The notes: generated by a model from the sequence alone, not told the origin. DNA of 64,000 nucleotides from Pseudomonadota bacterium (GCA_021777555.1 JAJYDK010000019.1:1-64000), one strand, 5' to 3'; shown: positions 25,467 through 34,677, numbered from the stretch's first letter. Translations and numbers: made by a program.

Positions 25467-25907
25467 ATGAACGTCGGCAGTCTCTGCAGCCGCCCGCCGG
25501 TCGCCGCGCCCACCGGGGCGCCTCTCTCGGATATCGCGCGGCTGATGCGGGAGCGGCACGTGGGGGCGGTCGTGATTACCGAGGGCGATCCGCAGCGACC
25601 GCGTGTGGCGGGCATCATCACGGACCGGGACATCGTGTGCGCGCGGGTCACGCGGACGGAGGATCTCTCGAGTATCAGTGCCGGGGAGATCATGACACCG
25701 CATCCCCTCGTCATCGCGGAACAGGACTCGGTCGGGGCGGCAGTGGGCCATCTGCGCGCGCGCGGGGTCCGCCGCGCGCCCGTGGTGTCCTCGGACGGTG
25801 TGCTCATCGGGTTCGTCTCGGCAGACGATCTGCTCGCCCATCTGGCGAGGCAGATCGCGGCCATGGCCGGCATCGTCGCCCAGCAGATCCGCAGGGAAAA
25901 TACCTGA
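25467..25907 (+). CDS. CBS-domain pair protein
   Basis: 146 residues: CBS1 about 12-70 (LSDIARLMRERHVGAVVI, GIITDRDIV) and CBS2 about 78-130 (AGEIMTPHPLVIA, GVRRAPVVSSDG), then a short C-terminal helix (LARQIAAMAGIVAQQI). It is a regulatory adenosine-ligand module with no attached effector domain. The ATG at 25467 lies behind GGAGGGG. It mirrors the divergent CBS gene across a 102-bp gap, so the two could be co-regulated and form hetero-oligomers. It converges with the antiporter gene, whose end is 19 bp away. Confidence 0.88.
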   Translation: MNVGSLCSRPPVAAPTGAPLSDIARLMRERHVGAVVITEGDPQRPRVAGIITDRDIVCARVTRTEDLSSISAGEIMTPHPLVIAEQDSVGAAVGHLRARGVRRAPVVSSDGVLIGFVSADDLLAHLARQIAAMAGIVAQQIRRENT

Positions 25908-25926
25908 GGGGCCGGTCCCGGGCCGC

Positions 25927-27114
25927 CTAAGGCGCAGGCACGCGCGCCGCGCCCGATTCCGCGACCCGGCGCGATAGGGCCAGGATGGTGGCAGAGGCGA
26001 TCACCACCAGACGCACGGTGCCATCGAGGTAGGGCACGACGTGCAGCTTCTGCGAGGCCTCGAGATACAGAAGCACCGTGACGAGTCCGCGCGGGGCGAT
26101 CCAGGTCAGGGCCGAGGCGAGTCGCCTGTCGATCACGCGAAGGAGCAGGCGGCGCACCCCGTAGATCACCGCGAGGATGATCGCGGTGGCCAGCCAGGAG
26201 CGGGCGACCGCGAAATCCGAGAGGTTGGTGGAGTAGCCGAGCAGGAAGAAGAAAAAGCCGCGCACCGCGAAGGTGAGCTCCTGCACGAGCACCTTGAATT
26301 CCCCGACGGTGGTTGCGGATACCCTCTGCGAGGCGCGGCCCAGGATCGGCACGTGATCGAGCGCCTGGCGGTTGTTGAGCATCAGCCCGAACAACAGCAC
26401 CATGATGAGCGGAGAGAGGTGCAGCAGCTCGCCGGTGGCGTAGAGCGCGAACAGGCCCGCGAGCAGCGGGATGTAGCGCACGTGGGCGTCGGTGCGCGTC
26501 GAGACGGCAAGCAGCGCCACGGAGCAGACGAATGCGAGCACCAGCGAGAGCAGTCCGCCGCCGGCGAGGCCGGTGAGAAACCCGCGCAGGGTGCCGTCGG
26601 AATCCAGAAGCGCGATGAACACCAGGACACCGAAGATGTCGGACACGGAGCTCTCGTAGATCACGAACTCCCGGGTGCGCTCCTCGAGAAAGTGGCTGCT
26701 CGGTATCGCGATGGTGCTGCTCATCACCGCGAACGGGGTGGCGAGGAGCACCCCTTGGAGGTAATTCATGCCGAGCGCGTGGACCGCAATGAGCGCGAAT
26801 ACCGCGGTGCACAGGAGGAACGCCATCACCGCCTCGGCGAAGGCGGTCGCGGCGAGCTTGATGCGCTCGCGCCGCAGCTCGATATCGAGCGCGCCTTCGA
26901 GCACGACCAGTACCAGGCCGATGGCCCCGGCGATCGGCACCATGCTCTTCAGTTCCTCGTCCACCACACCCACGGGGCGCAGCAGCGGCTCGGCCACGAC
27001 GCCGAGTGCGATCATCACGATCACCGAGGGGACGCCGGATCGGCGGTCGAGGTGCTCCACGGCAAACGCGGCGAGCAGGAACCCCGAGGCGATCAGGATC
27101 GCGAGGTAAATCAC
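25927..27114 (-). CDS. Cation:proton antiporter (CPA family)
   Basis: 395-residue inner-membrane transporter with about 11-12 hydrophobic segments from the N-terminus (YLAILIASGFLLAAFAVEHL) to the end, without a cytoplasmic TrkA/RCK domain. The family elements include VLVVLEGALDIEL, the LATPFAVMSSTIAIP helix and SDIFGVLVFIAL with its membrane-embedded Asp, as in NhaP/CPA1-type Na+(K+)/H+ exchangers. It probably controls pH and Na+/K+. The GTG start overlaps the stop of the upstream phosphoesterase gene (GTGA), so its translation is coupled to that protein, an unusual partner. Confidence 0.88.
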   Translation of the reverse strand: MIYLAILIASGFLLAAFAVEHLDRRSGVPSVIVMIALGVVAEPLLRPVGVVDEELKSMVPIAGAIGLVLVVLEGALDIELRRERIKLAATAFAEAVMAFLLCTAVFALIAVHALGMNYLQGVLLATPFAVMSSTIAIPSSHFLEERTREFVIYESSVSDIFGVLVFIALLDSDGTLRGFLTGLAGGGLLSLVLAFVCSVALLAVSTRTDAHVRYIPLLAGLFALYATGELLHLSPLIMVLLFGLMLNNRQALDHVPILGRASQRVSATTVGEFKVLVQELTFAVRGFFFFLLGYSTNLSDFAVARSWLATAIILAVIYGVRRLLLRVIDRRLASALTWIAPRGLVTVLLYLEASQKLHVVPYLDGTVRLVVIASATILALSRRVAESGAARVPAP

Positions 27115-30020
27115 CCGGGTCCTCCTGTGGCCGGCGCGCGCCCGGCCGGTCGTCTGGCCGGATTCAGTCTAGCAAGGGGCCCCGGACGATGACAGCACGC
27201 CGGGTCGCTGATTTTCAAGCGCAGCAGGGCAGTGCGGTTGCGGCTGAGGTCCGCTCCAGAGCGGACCGTGGGATAGGGCACCCCGGGGTTCAGGCCCTGC
27301 CAGTAGATCTTCTCGATGTAGGGGGCGGGGTTGTCGTCTTCGCGGGAATAGTTCATGCCCCGGGTCACCCGCGCCCAGTAGGCGGCCGTGTGCTTGAATC
27401 GGTACGCAGCCCGGTCCGCAGTGCGGTGGCCTCCTGTGAAGGCGGCCGCGAACGGCGCCGGCTCGATCGCCTCGTAGCGCCAATGCTTCCGCTTCAGATC
27501 GAATACGGCCGACATCGGGCGCTGGTAGGCATCGTAGATTGACAGGTGCCCGATGCCGAGGATGTCTTCAATCGTCGTCAGCACATTGACGGTCGAGTAG
27601 CGCTCACTGACCACCGCGTGATGTTTGACATACGGACCGACGAAATAGCAGACGCTGCGATGCGCATCGACATGATCCGGGCCATCCTGCGCATCGTCCT
27701 CGATGACGATGATCAGCGTGTCGTCGGCGTACGGGCTGTCAGCCACCGTCTGAACGAGGCGGCCGACCGCATAATCGTTGTCCGCGACCTGGGCTTCCGG
27801 CGTGTCGAGGCCATCGATCGACTGGCCGAAGTCCCCGAGATGATCGCGCATCAGCCGCACCAGGCTGAGCGCCGGCAGGTTGCCGCGGGCGACGTACTGC
27901 CTGAACTCCCGGTCCCACTCCGCTTCGCGGTAGTAATCGGGAAAGCGCGTGTCGAAGCCCCGGAAGTAGGGGTCCGTCACGGGGGCAAGCTGCGGGTTCG
28001 CCGCAAAGGCGACCCGCGTGCGGGTCTTGTAGGGCATCGGCACGAGCGGCACGGGATGAGTCCGGTTGAAGTACGGGTTCAGATCGAGCATGAACCCGTA
28101 ATTGCGCACGGTGAGACCGGCCCGCATGGCCGCATCCCAGAGGTATCCCCGCTGGAGCTCGCCCCGCGGGCCGTCCGGAGCCGCCACGTTGGCCGTCCCG
28201 GGCAGGAGGTTGGGATCGTCCGGGTAGCCCGGCTCCTCCTTGCGGCGCGCCGCGAGCGAGCCGATGGCGACGTCGACGTTGCGATTGTCCCCTTCCCAGT
28301 CGTAGGAAAGCCCACGGTGGGCGTAATTGATCGCGAGCTCCTTGGCGCCGAGGTCCGACTCCATCGCCGAGGTGCTCCAGGGCCAGCCATTGCCGCTCAC
28401 CTCGCCCGTGTCGTAGAAGTTGTCGAGCGTCACGAACTGCAGCGCGAGCGCATGGGCGTTCGGGGTCACCGCGCGTCCAAACTCCGCGAGGCGCGGATCT
28501 CCGTTGCCGACCTCGAGATCGCCGAGTTCCTGGTCGTAGGTGCGGTTTTCGCGCACGATGTAGATGATGTGCCGGATGCGCCGATGCAGCGCCTGCATCA
28601 GAGTGCGGTCCGCGGCATTTTCCCGGACATACAGGTGGTCGTTGGCCGCGACGGTGCGGGTGAGCTCGGAGAGGTCGCGCCCACGGGGAGTGGGCAGGCT
28701 CAGGAAGCCGGCCTTGGAGATCTGCAGGATGTACTGGTTGGACGCGCGGCAGCGCGCCCGCTGCGCGCTGCCGTGCTGGCTGGTGTCGCAAAATCCCGGG
28801 TTCGGTCCCGGGACGCTCTTGCCGTTGACGACGTAGAGCATTTTGCCGTCGGCGCTGACACTCACGGAGTTCGGCCAGTAGCCGGTCGGGAAGAGGCCAA
28901 TGACGTGAGGGCGCCTGGCCTGCAAGGAGATGATCGCCACGGCGTTCTCGCCGCCGTTGGTGACATAGAGCCGATTGCCGTCGGGCGAGAGAGCGAGGCT
29001 GTTGGGGTCGACGCCGTGATAATAGGCGCCGGGGCGCATCAGGGCGGGCGGGGCAATCGTGCGGATCACGTGCACGACACGATTGTCGGCCGTGTCGATG
29101 ACGGAGACCACATCGTCGTTGTCGCTGACCACGTAGAGGCGCGATCCGGAGCGATTGAGCGCCATGCGATTCGGGTTGCCCTTGACGGGAATGCGCGCGG
29201 CAACGTCGGGCCGGGCGCGCGCGAGATCGATGACATCGACCTGCCGATCGCGCATGCTCGACACGTAGGCGGTACGGTTTCCCTTGATCGCCACCCAATA
29301 GGGGTAGGTACCGCCGGGGCGCCCCCTGCCCGGCTGCAGGGACAGCCCGATGGGGGTGCCGCTCGGCAGTCCGTGCGAGAGCGGCACGATCGAGACCGAG
29401 TCATCGTAGAAGTTGGCCACCACGAGCCTCGAGCCATCGGCCGACACTGCGACGCCGGCCGCCTCGGGTTTCACATCGATGCCCTTGCCTTTGCGGTGAC
29501 CGAGCTTGATGAGCGCCGCGGTATCTTCGGACCACCGGCCACGTCGGCGGACGAAAACATGCACATCGTCATCCACGCCACCGGAGACGTAGAACCGCCG
29601 GCCATCCGGTGAGAATGCGATGCCCATGTAGGTATTCGGGACGCGCAACACCTGCTCGGGCCTGGGCTGGTCCCGGCGGATGTCGTAGACGAACACGTAC
29701 TCCTCGGAGTCGGACGGGATCATCCGGCCCATCCGGTCGAACAGTCGGTTGTAACCGCTGGTCAGAACGAGCAGGGTCTTGCCGTCGGGGCTCGCGAGCG
29801 TGGTGACGGCCTGCCCGGCGAGGTGGCCGGGGAATCGGCGCAGGTGGGGATCGAGGTGAGAGAACTGCGCGCCCGCGGCCGCAGCCGGGGTGATTCTCAG
29901 GCCGGAAGGGGCGATCGGGCGCCGCTCGGGACCGGGTGTCGCGAGCGCGTCTCGCGGGGTGGCCGCGAGCAACGCCAACCCGGTGATGAGAAAGAGGGCG
30001 GATGTTCTGCGGAATCGCAT
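27111..30020 (-). CDS. Secreted beta-propeller (YncE-like) / phosphoesterase fusion protein
   Basis: 969 residues from the ATG at 30020, with a Sec signal peptide (MRFRRTSALFLITGLALLA, cleaved near ALA). Residues about 60-430 are a YVTN/YncE-type seven-bladed propeller with repeated units such as GRRFYVSGG, GNRLYVTNGGENAVAII and GKMLYVVNG. From about 490 an alkaline-phosphatase-superfamily phosphoesterase domain (phospholipase C/acid phosphatase type) starts with HIIYIVRENRTYDQELGDL, with later VIEDDAQDGPDHVDAHRS and a STVNVLTTIEDILG segment. It is thus a periplasmic or secreted phosphoester hydrolase of unknown substrate. A Pho-box-like repeat lies 80-110 bp upstream. The stop overlaps the antiporter start. 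Confidence 0.88.
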   Translation of the reverse strand: MRFRRTSALFLITGLALLAATPRDALATPGPERRPIAPSGLRITPAAAAGAQFSHLDPHLRRFPGHLAGQAVTTLASPDGKTLLVLTSGYNRLFDRMGRMIPSDSEEYVFVYDIRRDQPRPEQVLRVPNTYMGIAFSPDGRRFYVSGGVDDDVHVFVRRRGRWSEDTAALIKLGHRKGKGIDVKPEAAGVAVSADGSRLVVANFYDDSVSIVPLSHGLPSGTPIGLSLQPGRGRPGGTYPYWVAIKGNRTAYVSSMRDRQVDVIDLARARPDVAARIPVKGNPNRMALNRSGSRLYVVSDNDDVVSVIDTADNRVVHVIRTIAPPALMRPGAYYHGVDPNSLALSPDGNRLYVTNGGENAVAIISLQARRPHVIGLFPTGYWPNSVSVSADGKMLYVVNGKSVPGPNPGFCDTSQHGSAQRARCRASNQYILQISKAGFLSLPTPRGRDLSELTRTVAANDHLYVRENAADRTLMQALHRRIRHIIYIVRENRTYDQELGDLEVGNGDPRLAEFGRAVTPNAHALALQFVTLDNFYDTGEVSGNGWPWSTSAMESDLGAKELAINYAHRGLSYDWEGDNRNVDVAIGSLAARRKEEPGYPDDPNLLPGTANVAAPDGPRGELQRGYLWDAAMRAGLTVRNYGFMLDLNPYFNRTHPVPLVPMPYKTRTRVAFAANPQLAPVTDPYFRGFDTRFPDYYREAEWDREFRQYVARGNLPALSLVRLMRDHLGDFGQSIDGLDTPEAQVADNDYAVGRLVQTVADSPYADDTLIIVIEDDAQDGPDHVDAHRSVCYFVGPYVKHHAVVSERYSTVNVLTTIEDILGIGHLSIYDAYQRPMSAVFDLKRKHWRYEAIEPAPFAAAFTGGHRTADRAAYRFKHTAAYWARVTRGMNYSREDDNPAPYIEKIYWQGLNPGVPYPTVRSGADLSRNRTALLRLKISDPACCHRPGPLARLNPARRPAGRAPATGGPG

Positions 30021-30100
30021 ACGCGTCGCTCCCCGCAAGGCTGATCGAGCGGGGTAGCTTACAGCGCGCACGCGGTGCGTGAAACAGCCCGCTCCGCGCC

Positions 30101-30127
30101 GTCACGGCCTCGTCATCGAGTTGTCAT
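30101..30127 (+). promoter_or_regulatory. Pho-box-like element: three GTCAY repeats at 11-bp spacing
   Basis: GTCAC at 30101, GTCAT at 30112 and GTCAT at 30123 recur with exactly 11-bp periods, the hallmark of PhoB sites. The TCGTCATCGAGTTGTCATGA part matches the E. coli phoA box at 14 of 20 positions by eye. It lies 81 bp upstream of the phosphoesterase start, but in the orientation pointing away from it, toward the alcohol dehydrogenase. Confidence 0.5.
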
Positions 30128-30273
30128 GAGCATGCAACGCGCGGCGCCCGATGACGTGCCGCCGTGATCGGCAGGCCCATGGCGCATCTTGCCGCGATTC
30201 GTCGCACCTGGGATGGCGCGAGGGCGCAGACGGCGTAGACTCTTGGGTATCGCGTGCCATTCGGGAGAAGCTC

Positions 30274-31290
30274 ATGGCCAGGATGCGAGCCGTTCAGGTC
30301 CCCAGGGCCAATGCGCCTTTCGAGCTCATCGAGCGCGAGGTTCCGCAGCCCGCCCACGGTCAGGTGCGCATCCGCGTGCAGGCGTGCGGCATCTGTCACA
30401 GCGATTCCTTCACCAAGGAGGGAATCTTCCCCGGCCTGCGCTATCCACGCGTGCCGGGACACGAAGTCGTGGGACTGATCGACGCGGTGGGACCGGAGGT
30501 CCCGGACTGGACGCCGGGCATGCGCGTCGGTGTTGGCTGGCAGGGTGGATATTGTGGCCATTGCGCGTCCTGCCGGCGCGGGGATTTCATCACCTGTCAG
30601 CGAGGCCAGATTCCCGGAATCACCTATGATGGCGGCTACGCGGACTACATGCTGGCGCCCTTCGAGGCCCTCGCCTCGGTTCCGCAGGAACTCTCCGCCG
30701 CCGACGCTGCCCCGCTCATGTGTGCCGGCATCACGACGTATAATGCGCTGCGGCACTGCGGAGCCCGGCCGGGCGATCTGGTGGCCATCCTCGGCATCGG
30801 CGGGCTCGGGCATCTTGGCGTGCAGTTCGCCGCCCGGATGGGCTTTCGCACCGTTGCCATCGCTCGCGGCGCCGACAAGGGCGTGCTCGCGAAGAAGCTC
30901 GGCGCCCGGCACTATATCGACACCACCGTGCAGGATATGGCCGCCGAGCTCACCCAGCTTGGCGGGGCGCGCGCCATTCTCGCCACCGTCACCGATGCCA
31001 GGACCATGTCCGCGGCCGTCAACGGGCTCGGTGTCGATGGCAGGTTGATGATCGTCGGCGCCTCCGCCGAGCCGATCGAGGTGCCTCCGCTCGCGCTCAT
31101 CGCGGCAAGACGCTCTCTGCAGGGATGGCCGTCCGGCACTTCGAGCGACTCCGAGGACACACTCGCCTTCAGCGTCCTCGCGCAGATCCGGCCAATGATC
31201 GAGCAATACCCCCTCGAGCGGGCCGCCGAGGCCTACGATCACATGATGAGCGGCAAAGCGCGGTTCCGCGTCGTGCTCACCATGTCCTGA
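30274..31290 (+). CDS. Zinc-dependent alcohol dehydrogenase
   Basis: 338 residues from the ATG at 30274 (GGGAG upstream). Medium-chain dehydrogenase/reductase with catalytic zinc ligands in GICHSDSFTKEG and PGHEVVG, a structural zinc site of four Cys in YCGHCASCRRGDFITCQ, and the nucleotide loop GIGGLGHLGVQFA. It oxidises alcohols or reduces aldehydes with NAD(P). The resemblance is to AdhA/YahK-type enzymes with broad substrates. An aldehyde dehydrogenase is present at 61.8-63.3 kb but is not linked. The gene converges with the MscS-type channel gene; a small hairpin lies between the two ends. Confidence 0.92.
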   Translation: MARMRAVQVPRANAPFELIEREVPQPAHGQVRIRVQACGICHSDSFTKEGIFPGLRYPRVPGHEVVGLIDAVGPEVPDWTPGMRVGVGWQGGYCGHCASCRRGDFITCQRGQIPGITYDGGYADYMLAPFEALASVPQELSAADAAPLMCAGITTYNALRHCGARPGDLVAILGIGGLGHLGVQFAARMGFRTVAIARGADKGVLAKKLGARHYIDTTVQDMAAELTQLGGARAILATVTDARTMSAAVNGLGVDGRLMIVGASAEPIEVPPLALIAARRSLQGWPSGTSSDSEDTLAFSVLAQIRPMIEQYPLERAAEAYDHMMSGKARFRVVLTMS

Positions 31291-31293
31291 GAT

Positions 31294-31313
31294 CGCGGCC
31301 CGGCCTCGCCGCG
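31294..31313. terminator. Possible small hairpin between convergent genes
   Basis: CGCGGC and GCCGCG (6 bp) around an 8-base loop, between the ends of the alcohol dehydrogenase and MscS genes. No T tract; weak evidence. Confidence 0.3.
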
Positions 31314-31322
31314 GGACAGGAC

Positions 31323-32426
31323 TCAGGGGGGCGCGCACCGCTCCTCCCGATTCCCCTCCGGTGGGGTCATTTGCATCTGCACGCGCGTGACGGGCAGCGC
31401 GAGCTGCCCGCCATGCTCATCGATGATTCGCGCGGCGTTGAGCAGCACATCCTCCTGAATGGCCAGCGATTCGGCCCACCAGACCGTGTTGGCGAAGCAG
31501 TAGATCAGGATGTCGAGGGAATGGACGCCGTAATTGGTGAAGTAGACGAATTCGCCCTGCACCTTGCCCTGGACATGATCGATGCGCGGATGATTCGCGA
31601 TGTAGGCGCGCAGGTCCGCCAGGATCGCGGGCAACCGTTCCACGTCCGAGTAGCGCAGCGGCAAAGTCTGCTGAATGCGCCTCGCCTGCATCCGCGGCGG
31701 CGTCTCGACCACACTCGTGTTGAATACATGGTTCGGAACGTAGTACGGGTACGTATCGAACCCCCGCAGTCTCGTCGAACGCCAGCCGATGTGCTCGACC
31801 GTTCCGGAGATGTTCATCGAGGGCAGCACGATCCACTCGCCGATCTTGAACGGCTGATCGAGGTAGATCACCACCGCGCCAAACAGGTTGGCCACGACGC
31901 CTTGGGCGGCGAAGCCGACGGCGATCCCCGCGATGCCGCCGACGGTGAGGAGGCTGGCGATCGGGAAGTGCAGCGTCCGCAGGATCATCAGTCCGATGAG
32001 CGTCAGCACTCCGAGGCGGGCGAATTTTCCAGCGAGGTCCTGGAGCATCGGATCGAGCGGACGGCCGCGCGGGCGCCGCACGAGCGGATAGATCTCGATC
32101 AGGTTCCAGCCCGCCCAGCCGACCACCGCGAGAATCCCGACGCGCAGCGACGGGTCGAGGATGCGGGAGAGCACCGGGGCATGAATGCGCTCATTGACTT
32201 GCGTGCCGATCAGATACGCCGCGCACAGCATGATCAGCGCGAGGGCGGGGGAGTGCGCGGCGCGATAGGTGGCCTCGCGAAGCGCACCGATGCGGCCTGC
32301 CGACTGATGGATGAGCCTGAGACCGGTCAGGCGCAGCACCACAACCAGGACGGCGGCCAGCACTGCGATGACGGTCGCGTGAACGAGCAGGACTCGATGC
32401 AGTTCGAACCATTTCGCTGCGAGCAT
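31323..32426 (-). CDS. Small-conductance mechanosensitive channel family protein (MscS)
   Basis: 367 residues from the ATG at 32426, chosen for the GAGG seven bases upstream; an ATG 14 codons earlier lacks a ribosome site. Four or so N-terminal membrane segments lead to the pore-lining helix and beta domain characteristic of MscS (LLTVGGIAGIAVGFA, AQGVVANLFGAVVIYLDQP, FKIGEWI, then VEHIGWRSTRLRGFD). It should open under membrane tension to release solutes after osmotic downshock. The C-terminal alpha/beta domain is complete. The gene is alone between the alcohol dehydrogenase and reductase genes. Confidence 0.92.
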   Translation of the reverse strand: MLAAKWFELHRVLLVHATVIAVLAAVLVVVLRLTGLRLIHQSAGRIGALREATYRAAHSPALALIMLCAAYLIGTQVNERIHAPVLSRILDPSLRVGILAVVGWAGWNLIEIYPLVRRPRGRPLDPMLQDLAGKFARLGVLTLIGLMILRTLHFPIASLLTVGGIAGIAVGFAAQGVVANLFGAVVIYLDQPFKIGEWIVLPSMNISGTVEHIGWRSTRLRGFDTYPYYVPNHVFNTSVVETPPRMQARRIQQTLPLRYSDVERLPAILADLRAYIANHPRIDHVQGKVQGEFVYFTNYGVHSLDILIYCFANTVWWAESLAIQEDVLLNAARIIDEHGGQLALPVTRVQMQMTPPEGNREERCAPP

Positions 32427-32631
32427 AGGCGGGCCTCGGCGAAAGGAGGATGGTCCAGGTGTTGGCATGCCGCGACACTTGCGCCGCGGCGCGCCTCTTC
32501 ATCAGCATACACTCGGCGGTCGCCGCGCGGCAGGTCGGATCCCGAATGGCGCTTGCCTCACGGCTCGAATTTCAGGAGGGTCGCCAGGAGCCCGGGCAAG
32601 CGCTCGTTCAGCTCCCTCCATCGCACGCACT

Positions 32632-34677
32632 CTATAGATCCACCACCAGCCTTGCGCCCCTGGCGCGCGAGCAGCACGGGAGGAATCGATCGCCTCGGGC
32701 GCGCTCTTCGGCGCTGAGGAACAGATCGCGGTGATCGGGCTCCCCATCGAGGACACGGAGCATGCACGCGCCACACACTCCCTGGCCGCACGAGGATTGG
32801 ACGGGCGCGCCGGCTGCGGCGAGCGCTTCGAGCGCGGTCTGCCGGCCGCCCACGTGGATGATCTTCCCGGTCCCCGCGATCTGAAGATCGAACGCGACGT
32901 CATCCTCGCGGATCTGCCCGGCGCCGCCGAAGTATTCGCGATGGATGTGATTTTCGGGCCAGCCGAGCTGCCGCGCCGTCTCGATGACCCCGTCCATGAA
33001 TCGTTTCGGTCCGCACGCGTAGAGGTGAGTGTCAGACCGCGGGGATGCGAGCACAGCGCGCATGTCGAGGCGGCGCGCTCCCGGCCCGGCACTGAAATAG
33101 AAGCGCACCCGGTCGGCATAGGGCGCGGCGAGAATCCGCTCGAGGAACGGGGCCTGCTCAGGTGAGCGGGCGCAGTAGTGCATCTCGAAATTCGCCCCGT
33201 CGACTGCCAGTTGCTCGGCCATGCAGAGGATGGCCGTGACGCCGATCCCGCCGGCAAGCAGCACGGAGTGCCGTGACACCGGCGCGAGGGGAAAGTGGTT
33301 TCTCGGTGGACTGATCTCGACCAGGGCGCCTTCATCGAGCTCATCGTGCATCGCGTGCGATCCTCCACGGGAGTCCGAAGCACGCAGCACGCCGATGAGG
33401 TAGCGATGCCGCTCTGAAGGAGGATTGCAGAGCGAGTATTGTCGGACGAGTGAAGGTCGAATGCGTACGTCGATGTGCGCTCCTGCACTGAATGCCGGCA
33501 GAGGGCGTCCCAGCGGGTGCACGAGCTCGAAGGAGCAGATCCCTTGCGCCTCCTCGCGGCGGCGCGCAACCCGCACCTTGAATGGTTTGCTCGCCCGCTC
33601 GCGCGCCGTGCGCCTCAGATAGGGACTGACGCCGGAGTAAAGCATCACCGGCAGGCCGAGAGCGGCCATGAACAGCAGCAACTGATAAGGCAGTCCGCCG
33701 ACCAGTCCGGAGTGCAGCGCGAGCAGGTAGAGGTAGATCTTTCGGCCGCGGGGCGTGCCGCTGCCATAGGGACTGCGGCGCAGGACGGATCCCGTGTACG
33801 CATCGAGATAGAGGTAGGATTTGGCCTCCGCGTGCGGTATGCCTCGTTCCCTCACCGTCACCGCGATGGGATCACCCGGCGCCAGCGGAAAATGGATATT
33901 CAGCCAGCGCGCATCCGGAAAGGCCTGCTTCGAGCGCACCCAGGCCCTCTGCATCGAGATGCGCCGCGCGCCGGGCGGGGCCGGTGTGTGGGGTGGGGCC
34001 GGCATCGTGAGCGGTGAACCCGCCGCCCAGCCAATGAGATCGCGTACCGGCTGGAACGCCAGGGGCAGGGCGGTGATTGAAATCGCGAGCAACACCAGAA
34101 AGGTGTAAAGGCCGAGCACCTTGTGCAGGTTGAGGGTGCGGGCGGTCCCGGGAAGCTTCGGATTGAAGCGCGCGGCTGCCAGCAACCGCTCATGCCCGCG
34201 GGGCCACCAGAGGATCACGCCGCCGACGAGCAGCAGCACCAGGAAAAGCGCATCGCAGGTTCCGGCGATCGGCTTGCCGTCGCTCAGGAAGCGGAAGCGG
34301 TGCAGTCCATCGAAGAAGCCGAAGAAGCCGCCGTACTGGTTCTGGGTCCCGAGCACCGCGCCCGTGCACGGATCGAGATAAACCAGATCGTCGTTGGAGA
34401 ACTTCACGGCGATCGAGGCGGTGGCCTCGGGGGTCACTTCGATGCTGTAGAGGGTGTCGTGCGGATGAGCGGCGCGCGCCAGCGCGGCAAGCCGATCGAG
34501 CGGCAACGGATCGTGACAGGCCGGGACAGTCAACAGGCGAGCGTAGACGATGCGCTCGAGCTCGGGGCGCATCACGAAACTCGCCCCTGTGAGCCCGAGA
34601 AAGGCGACCACGACGCCCACGCTGAGTCCCGACCATGTGTGCAATCGGTTCAGCTGCTTCTGGAAGGTGCTCTTCAC
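32632..34677 (-). CDS. PepSY-TM membrane protein fused to phthalate-dioxygenase-reductase-like flavin/2Fe-2S module
   Basis: 681 residues from the GTG at 34677 (VKSTFQKQLNRLHTW); no clear ribosome site. The first 370 residues are a PepSY-associated membrane domain (PiuB type) with LNRLHTWSGLSVG, about four membrane helices and periplasmic PepSY segments (YLDPCTGAVLG; YLDAYTGSVL). The rest is a reductase: FMN/FAD domain (RQYSLCNPP), NAD domain (LLAGGIGVTAILCMAEQL, YACGPKRFMDGV) and a plant-type 2Fe-2S domain (SSCGQGVCGACMLRVL, and a late Cys in FLPCCSRA). The whole would carry electrons from cytoplasmic NAD(P)H to the membrane or periplasm, perhaps for ferric or quinone reduction; that is inference. 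Monocistronic. Confidence 0.87.
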   Translation of the reverse strand: MKSTFQKQLNRLHTWSGLSVGVVVAFLGLTGASFVMRPELERIVYARLLTVPACHDPLPLDRLAALARAAHPHDTLYSIEVTPEATASIAVKFSNDDLVYLDPCTGAVLGTQNQYGGFFGFFDGLHRFRFLSDGKPIAGTCDALFLVLLLVGGVILWWPRGHERLLAAARFNPKLPGTARTLNLHKVLGLYTFLVLLAISITALPLAFQPVRDLIGWAAGSPLTMPAPPHTPAPPGARRISMQRAWVRSKQAFPDARWLNIHFPLAPGDPIAVTVRERGIPHAEAKSYLYLDAYTGSVLRRSPYGSGTPRGRKIYLYLLALHSGLVGGLPYQLLLFMAALGLPVMLYSGVSPYLRRTARERASKPFKVRVARRREEAQGICSFELVHPLGRPLPAFSAGAHIDVRIRPSLVRQYSLCNPPSERHRYLIGVLRASDSRGGSHAMHDELDEGALVEISPPRNHFPLAPVSRHSVLLAGGIGVTAILCMAEQLAVDGANFEMHYCARSPEQAPFLERILAAPYADRVRFYFSAGPGARRLDMRAVLASPRSDTHLYACGPKRFMDGVIETARQLGWPENHIHREYFGGAGQIREDDVAFDLQIAGTGKIIHVGGRQTALEALAAAGAPVQSSCGQGVCGACMLRVLDGEPDHRDLFLSAEERARGDRFLPCCSRARGARLVVDL

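Noticed and set aside
27546-29612. A 688-codon plus-strand frame opposite the phosphoesterase fusion.
   Set aside because: No domain features, and the minus strand has a signal peptide, propeller repeats and phosphoesterase motifs.
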